From Amoeboaphelidium occidentale (lineage: Eukaryota; Aphelidiomycota; Aphelidea): 56,453 bases of DNA. How positions within the stretch are numbered: the first letter of the stretch is position 1; the number at the start of each line of letters is the position of its first letter. Both the position numbers and the translations under genes were made by a program. Shown here one piece after another: positions 8,801 through 16,564 of this stretch. Under the pieces are notes generated by a model that saw nothing but the letters and a program-made list of their open reading frames with translations, did not search any database and was not told where the DNA came from. The stretch lies in the NCBI GenBank assembly GCA_023515795.1, contig JALGPX010000067.1, forward strand, positions 1 through 56,453. The letters are read 5' to 3'.

Positions 8801-11119
8801 TTAGTTAACTTTTTTTACATATTCTGATGCGCTTAACTCACTCTCTGCACCAGAAACTTTAACAGCTTTGTAAAGTGGAAATATCAAGTTCAAAACATCT
8901 TCCAATTTAACCCATGTCAACTTTCCAACTTCCATTGTTCCCAATATACCAGAATAATTGCAGACTCTCGAATCCAGAATCAGATTCTTTAGTTCTAGAA
9001 ATGTAACTGGGCGTCTCGGTAAAGTAAATGTTCCAGTTGAATTATTAGAAGAGAGAATTGCAGAGATGGAATTGAAAAAGTCATCTGTGGAAATGTAATT
9101 GAAGAATCTTGCCAAATGAAAATCCAAAACATAGTAGTCTTGTGGCAGAGGAATGTTTGGTTGAACAAGACCAGCTAGGATAGCCAAGTTATGAGGATCA
9201 GTAGCAGGATTAACACTAGACAAAATATTCATCAAATTCGGATAAGGAGAAGAAAGGTTGAAGACATTCAAAGGTGTCCACATAGGGTCCACTTGGAATG
9301 ATAAAGTTGAACGAGCACGTAGATCTACACGTCTTCTAATTCCATCATCGAACCGAGAACCAGTTGTAGGACCATTGGCTTTTTTCTCCTCTTTTGCCAA
9401 ATCTAAGCCTTTGACTTCAAATCCGCCCTTTGAAGGACTTTGAGGACCATTGCCTTTAAAGTTTCCGGTTGAGTTGGATCCAAATATACCAGGCTGTTGT
9501 TTGAAATCGTTGAACATCTTCTTGATCAGGATGTTGTCAGTCAAATCAACTGGGCGCTTATTAGCAGAATTCAAACAGTCAGTTTCGGCTTTTGCATTCA
9601 AAAGAACTTCGACACATTCAACATGTGAGTTCTCACAAGCATCGTGAAGTGGTACCTCATTCTTTTTTGACTTCTTGTTGACGTTTACACCAGCATCAAT
9701 CAATAGTCTTACAATCTTTGCATTTCCTTTAACACAGGCAACATGCAATGGAGTATAGCCATCATTATCCTCTTCTTCTAATGGTAATTTCTGTTCGATG
9801 TAAGCCTGAATTTCTTCTAGTCTACCTTCGGAAACTAAACAATGCAGAATGGACCAACCATCATCGCGTTTAATTAAATTGAAGACAAACTTTTTTGGTG
9901 ATTCCGCAGCATCAAGAACCATCTTCTCAGGTTCATCGACTTGAAGCGATTCGACGCTTTGAGCCTCTTCTTGAGTTGACTCTTGAGTTACAGAACTTTC
10001 GACTGGAGACGGAGTTGGAGCTTCTTCTTCTTCTGCTGGCTTTTCTACATCCATTCCATCATAGCTCTTTCTCTTTCGAGAAGCCTCAAGTGGCTTGCTT
10101 GAAACTTGTCTAATGGTAAGAATAACTTCATCATCCGAATAAGAGTCCTTCTTTAAGCCCATGCAAAATTGAGTTAATTTCTCATGGTCGACATCAGGCG
10201 ATGCCATCAACAATTCCCTCAAAATCTTGGTGATATTCTTCTTTTTCTGTTTCTTTTGAGACTCTGAGGAGTTTGACAACCCCAATTCATTCAACTCTTC
10301 AGAACCTGCAACTGTTGAAGTTTCGTCCTCTTCGTAATAGAGTTTGACTAATTCTTCAAGACAACTACGACCATCCTGATCTACGACATTAATGATATCC
10401 TTGAAACCACTTCTTAGTAATTTCCTGATAAACATTAAGTCACACTCATTCACAGCGTCATGAAGATAAGTTCTTCCCTTCGCATCCCTTGCCCATTTCA
10501 ATTGCTGAACATTTTCCTTGTAACGCAACAGAAACTTCTTCATCGCCATCAGCTCTTTTAAAACAACAGGATTCTGTTCATTGCCGCGTCGCATTTGTTC
10601 AACTAAATCCGTAGCATCCTTCCCTTCTGCATCTTTAAGAAGAATATCAACGCCCAATTCCAACAAACACTTGACGCACTCAGAATTCTTCGATTTAACA
10701 GCCAAATGCAAAACAGATTCCTTTGCAGGATTACTTGTCATTACCAAAACATCCAAATCCGGAACTAAAGGATCTTCCTGGGAGTATTTCGCTATTAGAA
10801 ATTGTAAATGTTCCAGTTGGGCATGCAAACATAAAAAATGCAGCAACGGAAGGCCTTCGCTGGTGGCCAATTTGAAAGGCTCTGGGGAGATCCTTCTCAA
10901 AGTTAAAAGGAGGGTTGGCAGCTCCGTCGTTGGCGCTTTTAAAAGAGCCTTAAACATAGCATCGATCGATTGCATTTCCTGTTGCGGTTGCTGTTGCTGG
11001 GGTGGCTGCTGTAGCTTATTCTCCAGTGCCGGCTCGACTTCATCTTCGATTATGATGACTTCTTCTGCTTTCTTTGGAGTATTCTGCATTCTTAAATTCT
11101 CTTTTTCAATAAGGGACAT
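8801..11119 (-). CDS. Nuclear-type ankyrin-repeat protein
   Basis: From the ATG at 11119 the protein has 772 residues; upstream the frame has only a TTG. After an acidic, Gln-rich stretch (QQPPQQQQPQQ) come two ankyrin blocks, about residues 80-270 and 415-530. The second is the clearer: DDGWSILHCLVSEGRL, DGYTPLHVACVKGNAKIV, NEVPLHDACENSHVECV. Basic and acidic low-complexity segments (KKQKKKNITK, RKRKSYDG, EEEEAPTPSP) suggest nuclear location. The last ~170 residues are a globular domain I do not recognise. The layout recalls chromatin-associated ankyrin proteins such as Hos4, but this is weak. No intron is needed. Confidence 0.7.
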   Translation of the reverse strand: MSLIEKENLRMQNTPKKAEEVIIIEDEVEPALENKLQQPPQQQQPQQEMQSIDAMFKALLKAPTTELPTLLLTLRRISPEPFKLATSEGLPLLHFLCLHAQLEHLQFLIAKYSQEDPLVPDLDVLVMTSNPAKESVLHLAVKSKNSECVKCLLELGVDILLKDAEGKDATDLVEQMRRGNEQNPVVLKELMAMKKFLLRYKENVQQLKWARDAKGRTYLHDAVNECDLMFIRKLLRSGFKDIINVVDQDGRSCLEELVKLYYEEDETSTVAGSEELNELGLSNSSESQKKQKKKNITKILRELLMASPDVDHEKLTQFCMGLKKDSYSDDEVILTIRQVSSKPLEASRKRKSYDGMDVEKPAEEEEAPTPSPVESSVTQESTQEEAQSVESLQVDEPEKMVLDAAESPKKFVFNLIKRDDGWSILHCLVSEGRLEEIQAYIEQKLPLEEEDNDGYTPLHVACVKGNAKIVRLLIDAGVNVNKKSKKNEVPLHDACENSHVECVEVLLNAKAETDCLNSANKRPVDLTDNILIKKMFNDFKQQPGIFGSNSTGNFKGNGPQSPSKGGFEVKGLDLAKEEKKANGPTTGSRFDDGIRRRVDLRARSTLSFQVDPMWTPLNVFNLSSPYPNLMNILSSVNPATDPHNLAILAGLVQPNIPLPQDYYVLDFHLARFFNYISTDDFFNSISAILSSNNSTGTFTLPRRPVTFLELKNLILDSRVCNYSGILGTMEVGKLTWVKLEDVLNLIFPLYKAVKVSGAESELSASEYVKKVN

Positions 11120-11194
11120 TTGAGGTTTACGGGAAACGAAGAGCTCGAATTTATTGAGAGTCGAATTTGGTTTCAAGAAAACTCGCTTGGTGGC

Positions 11195-12037
11195 TTAGAC
11201 CGCGCTTTCTGATTGTTTCATACTCAGAGCGTTCCTTATTACTTCCAGTGAAGATTTGCTTGTGCCATAGAATATCAGTAATGCAATACCAGGGACACAC
11301 GTGATTATCTCTGAAACTGACCATTCCATTCTACTAGATTCTCTGTGTGTTATAATGTTTACCATTGTGGGAATAAATGAAACGCACGACAAGCAGAGAT
11401 ACAAGGTAGAGAATATCAAAGATCTTATAACTGGAACATTCTTGACTTTGTTTCTTAGCAAGAATACTGTAGTTCTTAGTGAGAAGTAAGTTCCTGGTAG
11501 CGCCAGTATCAGATACCAACCAGCAAATGAGACAATGCGGAACCATGGAGGATTATAAAAGAAGCAGTATGGTTTCCTTGGTTCTATCAGTGTTGCTGTT
11601 AAGGAGAATTCTTGAGTATACACGAATGCTGTGACAATCCCAGTTACGAGTGCCATAATTGGAATCAGAAACATGGCAATGTAATACTTTGAGAAGTTTG
11701 TTTCTTGTAACACAGCCATACCAACCAAAAGGTGATATATGTGCAGCGAGAGCAGCAACATGATTGTATGCTCCATTATAAAGAAGAATGATAATGAATA
11801 GCCTTGTATAACACATATCCATTCAGTGTATTCTGTAGTGATGAAATCATAAGGTATACCAGGTAAAATGATCAGTAACGATACGACTATCCATGCTAAA
11901 CAGGATGATCGGATAAAGGTGTATGTCAAAGTGTTTGAAGTATCATCGCGGGTCCAAGACAGTAATAAGTACGTTATCAGTGCGCACACTATCGATATGC
12001 AGTGCATTACTGCGAATGCAATGAAATCAGGACTCAT
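11195..12037 (-). CDS. Seven-transmembrane receptor-like protein
   Basis: The ATG at 12037 gives 280 residues with seven well-spaced hydrophobic spans, for example AVMHCISIVCALITYLLL, CLAWIVVSLLIILP, EHTIMLLLSLHIYHLLVG, YYIAMFLIPIMALVTGIVTAF, IVSFAGWYLILALPGTYF, SLIFSTLYLCLSCVSFIP and IITCVPGIALLIFYG. The final tail is short and polar with Ser residues. This is the shape of a GPCR, perhaps of the fungal/Dictyostelium cAMP-receptor-like or pheromone-receptor kind, but I see no motif that fixes the class. Ligand unknown. Confidence 0.6.
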   Translation of the reverse strand: MSPDFIAFAVMHCISIVCALITYLLLSWTRDDTSNTLTYTFIRSSCLAWIVVSLLIILPGIPYDFITTEYTEWICVIQGYSLSFFFIMEHTIMLLLSLHIYHLLVGMAVLQETNFSKYYIAMFLIPIMALVTGIVTAFVYTQEFSLTATLIEPRKPYCFFYNPPWFRIVSFAGWYLILALPGTYFSLRTTVFLLRNKVKNVPVIRSLIFSTLYLCLSCVSFIPTMVNIITHRESSRMEWSVSEIITCVPGIALLIFYGTSKSSLEVIRNALSMKQSESAV

Positions 12038-12167
12038 AAGAAACAAGTTTTTTGGCGGCGTTACTTCTAATGGTCACGTTGCGCAATCACATTGTTACTT
12101 CGCACGCTGAGAAGTCGAAGTCTTTCCTCGCTACAAAAAAAACCCTGATAACTCAACAATGCCTCTA

Positions 12168-12800
12168 TTATTTCCTTACACGTTGGAACTTCTTCTTCTT
12201 TCGCTTGAACTCTGTTGACTTGATATGATTTTCACGCCTTGCATCCTGAACTTGTCTGAATTTCTTTGTGTACCACTGCTGAGCATCTTCATTAACTAGC
12301 AACTCATCAACGACAGTCTTTGCGCGTTCCTTCTTTGTGAGTCTCGTAATGCGATCTAGAGGAGAATCTTGGACTGTTCCGATTTGAAAGTAATACTTGC
12401 CAGACTTGTGAGGTACAGAGAGCAAATTCTTGTCTTTCTTATAGAATCTCTTTGGATCCAATACAGAACGCAGTTGCAGCAATTTGATATCCTGTTTAAG
12501 TTCAGGCGTAAGTTCAACAGGTTTCATTCCGAACCAATTCTTTAAATCCTCGGAAGAATCTTTAACAGCGTGTTGCGTTTTAATTGAAGTTGACAATAAA
12601 GAATCTATCGCGTTGTCTACAGCTTTGTTCGTTTCTTTCGTGATGTTTGTCGCCGTGCTTGATAATGAAGGCGCATTCCAATCGAAATAGCCGCTGCTTT
12701 TGTTCTCTTTCGTGTTTAATGAAATGTTGAGGCTCTTATCGCGTAGATTAGGAAGCGCGCCTCCGCCTAAGCTGATATGATCATCCTGTAATTCGAACAT
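12168..12800 (-). CDS. FCF2: FCF2 pre-rRNA processing protein
   Basis: A 210-residue basic protein whose C-terminal half is the Fcf2 domain: WFGMKPVELTPELKQDIKLL, LDPKRFYKKD, KYYFQIGTV, then a Lys/Arg-rich tail ending KKKKFQRVRK. Fcf2 (TdT-interacting protein 2 in animals) acts in the nucleolus in early cleavages of the 35S pre-rRNA with Fcf1 as part of the small-subunit processome. The N-terminal ~85 residues are polar and probably disordered. The start codon is only 17 bp from that of the divergent dioxygenase gene. Confidence 0.88.
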   Translation of the reverse strand: MFELQDDHISLGGGALPNLRDKSLNISLNTKENKSSGYFDWNAPSLSSTATNITKETNKAVDNAIDSLLSTSIKTQHAVKDSSEDLKNWFGMKPVELTPELKQDIKLLQLRSVLDPKRFYKKDKNLLSVPHKSGKYYFQIGTVQDSPLDRITRLTKKERAKTVVDELLVNEDAQQWYTKKFRQVQDARRENHIKSTEFKRKKKKFQRVRK

Positions 12801-12817
12801 CTTGTTTTCTGAATGAA

Positions 12818-13690
12818 ATGAAAATTTTCTTGAGCGCTTTGATCGCTTTGATTTTTGCTTTGGTAATTCGGTTTCAGTCGCAAATGACTTCTACGCTTCC
12901 AACTTTGTTCATGTCACACGGTGCGCCAACGATGGTTTTAGGAAAAGATCCGAGGGAAACTGTTAAGTTTATGAGAGACTTAGGAAAGAAGTTATTAGCG
13001 ATGCCTTTGAGAGCAATTTTGTGTATCAGCGCTCATTGGGAAACGTCTGGAGCATTAAGAGTGAGTGCTTCAAAGCAGCCTGAGCAGATTTATGATTTTT
13101 ATGGTTTTCCTAAAGAAACTTATGAAGTCAAGTATCCACTGAAAGGCAGCCCAGAAGTTGCCAAAGAAGTTGTTGACCAACTGGTTTCGAGTGGTATTGA
13201 TGCAGAGCTTGACATGAAACGGGGCATTGATCATGGATTCTGGGCATTACTTTGTAATATGTTTCCTACAGGTGAAGTACCTGTTGTTCAGTTGTCCTTG
13301 AACGCAAATCTGGACTATGCTTTTCATGTAAAAGTTGGCAATGCTTTACGCTCATTGAGAAATAATGGTATTCTTGTTATTTCAAGTGGTGGCGCTGTCC
13401 ATAATTTGGGTGATTTAGACTTCAATAATGAGACTGGCTCGCATTATTCTTGGGCTGATGATTTTGATGTGTTGTTGAGTGATGCTTTGACTAGTAACGA
13501 CCCGGTTAATGCGTTGTTGAGTTTACCAAAAGGGAATGCTGAGCTATTGAAAAGGGCTCATCCTCGCACAGAGCATTTGATGCCTGTTTATGTTATGGCT
13601 GGTACGCTTCATTCTGAAGAGAAGGTGAAACAACTTCACAAACATATGCAATTTAGATCTTTGTCTTTGGCGTCTTATGGAACTTTGTAG
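12818..13690 (+). CDS. DODA-type extradiol ring-cleaving dioxygenase (LigB superfamily)
   Basis: 290 residues. TLFMSHGAPTMVL, CISAHWETSG, YDFYGFPKETYEVKYPLKG, MKRGIDHGFWALLCNMFP, VQLSLN and ISSGGAVHNLG follow the YgiD/4,5-DOPA dioxygenase family; the His residues of SHG, AHW and DHG are the expected Zn/Fe ligands and catalytic His. Family members cleave catechol-type rings. An N-terminal hydrophobic stretch (IFLSALIALIFALVI) precedes the domain if the ATG at 12818 is used; the second ATG at 12884 (MTSTLPTLF) would give the usual ~268-residue soluble enzyme. The very short gap to the divergent FCF2 makes the downstream start attractive. Substrate unknown. Confidence 0.85.
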   Translation: MKIFLSALIALIFALVIRFQSQMTSTLPTLFMSHGAPTMVLGKDPRETVKFMRDLGKKLLAMPLRAILCISAHWETSGALRVSASKQPEQIYDFYGFPKETYEVKYPLKGSPEVAKEVVDQLVSSGIDAELDMKRGIDHGFWALLCNMFPTGEVPVVQLSLNANLDYAFHVKVGNALRSLRNNGILVISSGGAVHNLGDLDFNNETGSHYSWADDFDVLLSDALTSNDPVNALLSLPKGNAELLKRAHPRTEHLMPVYVMAGTLHSEEKVKQLHKHMQFRSLSLASYGTL

Positions 13691-13917
13691 TGTTGCTGTC
13701 TAATAGACGTATTATGTTTACATGTGCTGTCAACGTCTAAATTTTGTGATACTTGATAGGTTGCACAAACAGAACAGTGTACAACAAACTAAAACAAGTG
13801 TTACTTTAAAAATAACCGTATTGGTGTCACACGCATGATGTTACTTGGCGTTTTTTTGTATAAATTCAGCTTAATTTTGAGACTAATTTCTAATAAAATA
13901 TTGTTTGATCTTGTGTA

Positions 13918-14649
13918 ATGAATTATCTGTCAATTATTTCTTCTTTATTGATGGTATCATCAACTGGTGCTTTTCCTATGGAATACGTGGTTGGCGACAT
14001 TGAAACTGACTGCACTCCGACACCTATTGCTGATCAATTCATTAGTTTTCCTGCTATTTCGGCCAATCAGAATGCACTTCCGGCTACAACACCTGCAGGA
14101 AATCTCGCTGCACCCACAGTTTCAACTTCAACTAGTACATCAGTAGCAACGTTTTCGATGGCTACTCCAATAATAGGCCCGATTCGTACTGAGGATTTCG
14201 GTTCTGCAACTATGCAAACAAGAACAACAATTATAATACCTGCTGCATCTTTACCAATTATACCACCCGTTGCAACAAGAGACACCGGAGTTGTCCAAAC
14301 TCCAGCTAATACTATGCCGGCATCACCGGTTTCTACGACTATTCCAACTCCAACTGCTGTTTCAAATCAAATGCCTCCAGCACAAAACCAAGCATCCGGA
14401 ATCATTCCTCCTGTTGTCGTAGGTATTCCAACCGCGACAATAATTCAACTTGGTAGCTATCCAACAAGTACTGTTTCTCTGTATTCAGAACACGAGAAAA
14501 AGAAAAAGAAGAAGCATATGAAGAAAAAGAAGCATCGCCATAATGGTTATTTGCAAGTGGGATCTGGAGCAAACATACCTGGAGTACCATCATATATATC
14601 CAATAATCAGAAAGGGCATTCACGACTGAACTTGACCATTTCGTTTTAA
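13918..14649 (+). CDS. Secreted Thr/Pro/Ala-rich protein with Lys-rich tail
   Basis: 243 residues with a signal peptide (SIISSLLMVSSTGAFP). Most of the mature protein is low complexity, rich in Thr, Pro, Ala, Ser and Ile (runs such as STSTSTSVATF and TPTAVSNQMPPA), as in O-glycosylated surface proteins. Near the C-terminus is a striking basic run (EHEKKKKKKHMKKKKHRH), then an uncharged tail ending LNLTISF. No catalytic domain is visible. The basic run could bind anionic polysaccharide. The upstream region carries the words TGATAGG and GGTTGCACAA, also seen upstream of the proline-rich gene at 24507. Confidence 0.6.
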   Translation: MNYLSIISSLLMVSSTGAFPMEYVVGDIETDCTPTPIADQFISFPAISANQNALPATTPAGNLAAPTVSTSTSTSVATFSMATPIIGPIRTEDFGSATMQTRTTIIIPAASLPIIPPVATRDTGVVQTPANTMPASPVSTTIPTPTAVSNQMPPAQNQASGIIPPVVVGIPTATIIQLGSYPTSTVSLYSEHEKKKKKKHMKKKKHRHNGYLQVGSGANIPGVPSYISNNQKGHSRLNLTISF

Positions 14650-14777
14650 TAAACAGGATTAGCGTGTTCTTTATATTACATCGATCCATGCTGCATAAAC
14701 AAATTTGATTTCCGTTAAACTATGTTATGCATGTTCAACCTTTCCCCCGATCTGCGAATATTTCGCGAGCTATGCTG

Positions 14778-14836
14778 AAAAAAGAGTTACTCGACTGCCG
14801 ATCCGGTTCAGATTCCGTGACAGTCGGCCTTTTTTT
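14778..14836. ncRNA. Candidate hairpin/T-run RNA next to the Fanzor 3' end
   Basis: Just beyond the Fanzor stop lies an inverted repeat: CGACTG at 14792-14797 pairs with CAGTCG at 14821-14826, with an inner CGG/CCG pair around an 8-nt loop. T-runs flank it on both strands: T7 at 14830-14836 reading plus, and T6 on the minus strand (14783-14778). TnpB and Fanzor guide (omega) RNAs are encoded at or just past the 3' end of the nuclease gene, which is this position. No RNA family was recognised; the call rests on position and foldability only. Confidence 0.3.
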
Positions 14837-14853
14837 CGTTTTTGCGACATTTT

Positions 14854-16523
14854 CTAGCGCTTTTTCTGTCGAGAGCTTCTTCTCAAGCCCTCTTGCTTGT
14901 CCTTGTCTTTCTCTTTCGGGTTGCGCCCTTTGATACTACCCTTCTTGACATCTTGAACAGGTTCTTCTGTCGCTTCTTCTGTTTCATCATCAGGAGGCTT
15001 GCACAAATATTCAGGACGCTCACCCTTCTCCAACATTGCGGATAATGCAGCACACATATTATCAGCAGCCAATATATCTCTGTGAAATACCACCTTGCAT
15101 TTGGGACATTGTTTCGCTCTCATGGATAGTGATTCTGTAAAATCGTGACAGCGAACACATTTCTGAGAAGTGAAATACTCATCAACACCAAGTATAGTAA
15201 GACCCATTGGTTTTGCTTTTCTGACAAAATATTTTAAGAAGGATGTATGAAAGGAGCCGTTTGAATCAAATTCGCCAGTTCCAACTCCAACATATATGCG
15301 CTTGTTACCTTTGACTTTCTGGTTCGGTTTCAAGCCAACCATAGAAATTAATGCATTGAAGACGCGATCCATTTCTCTTTGCATTGCACAATTGTATTCA
15401 AAACTTCGCTTTCGAACTGCATGAGAGTTGTAGAATTGTGATAATGTTGAGTCCCTCTCCATTATGCGGTTGAAGTACATTTCATCGGGCTCATCTGTAC
15501 CTTGTTCAACAACACTATTTTCAGCGTCCCTCAGCAGCTTGTTTTGATCGTCCATCGTGGTCTTATTGAGCCAGTTTCTGTACAGACGGCCAAGCTCGCC
15601 AAGGGCAGTTTTCTTCACAGCCACGATTTTCTTGCTGCCATCAGGGAGCCACGACACAGCGCCAACAGTATATGTTTGTCCAAGATCTAATCCCAAAATT
15701 ATATCAGTTGATTTGTTAAACTCAGGTTCTTTCGCTGCCATTGGTGGTCCTGTTTCATTTTTGACTTTTTTTGCATGCTTATCAATAACATTGACCAAGA
15801 GACTGAAACCATCCGTGCTAAAAGAAGTCATAAGCACAAACCTCTTCCGCATATCTTGGTTTCCTATGAAACAGTAAGATCTGTAGTCTTTTGATCTCAG
15901 GCCGAACACACTTTGCAAAACCATTCCTTTGCAGTCGTGATTTAACTTAAAATGAGTGATTTTACCATTCTTAACCAAAAAACCAGCCAGATACTTTTTG
16001 GAATCTTCCATGCCAATTATACTAAGCAAAAGGTCTTCGGTGAGATCTAGTGAACCGTGTGTTGGTGAATACTGTGGAAACGACTTGAACCGCTCCGTAG
16101 CTGGCAGCATTTCATTCATTGCTGTAAACAATCTTACTATAGAGTACGTATCTAAATCACCAGCCTTGTAGAGAACTTCATTCGTAACTTCTTCTTCATC
16201 CTTTTCTGTCTCGTCTCTCTTTCGCTTTTTTGTAGTTTTCTTAGCACTAGAGGCATTATCTCTCACAACCACGTTCGATACTGGCTCATCTTAATGTTAG
16301 TTAAATCTTCAATACCAAATCTAATCTTACCATTAGTTTTACTTGACGATTGCCCGGTTGTGTCAATTTCTACTTCTACGTTCTTCTTCTGTTTCTTACC
16401 CTTATTCAGAATGGTTTGGTCAATCATGTTTATAAGCTTGTCTACTTCTTGTCCCTTTTCTGGGCAAATTTCCTTAACTTTGGCAGCAAGAACTGTAGAC
16501 GAACCGATAAAGTGAAGTGCCAT
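14854..16523 (-). CDS. Fanzor (eukaryotic TnpB-like) RNA-guided nuclease domain
   Basis: Two exons (16523-16331 and 16289-14854) around a 41-nt intron. The C-terminal half holds a RuvC/TnpB nuclease. Counting from the GTG at 16272: LGLDLGQTYTVG supplies the first Asp (196); the zinc ribbon is CVRC (372/375) with CPKC (389/392); HRDILAADN supplies the last Asp (399). The usual RuvC-II Glu position (YVGVGTGEF) is altered, and E365 in VDEYFTSQKC sits where Fanzors carry their displaced Glu. Upstream lies a basic, acidic-flanked linker (KKTTKKRKRDETEKDEEE). The C-terminus is very basic (RRSSRQKKR). Fanzors are RNA-guided DNA nucleases linked to transposons. The stretch before 16523 is open in frame right up to the XPG stop, so this may be the C-terminal part of one larger protein. 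Confidence 0.85.
16290..16330 (-). other. Intron in the Fanzor gene (41 nt)
   Basis: Begins GTAAGA, ends TTAAG, with a perfect CTAAC branch word 5 nt before the terminal AG. Removing it places the upstream frame (ending SSSKTNG) in frame with the nuclease frame (DEPVSNVVVRDN); without it the upstream frame stops at 16263 and the downstream frame has no ATG. Confidence 0.8.
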
Positions 16524-16534
16524 GATTCTATCCA

Positions 16535-16564
16535 CTGATTGGCCGTGATAATGAAGAAGTTAAC
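16535..16564 (-). other. Possible 30-nt micro-intron, or a true stop, between XPG and Fanzor parts
   Basis: The XPG frame ends at a TAA (16562-16560), but the same frame is open again immediately and runs into the Fanzor exon. An interval beginning GTTAAC and ending CAATCAG is exactly 30 nt, contains the TAA, and leaves the frame unchanged. The 5' site is atypical for this window (others begin GTA) and no branch word is close to the end, so splicing here is unproven. Confidence 0.35.
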
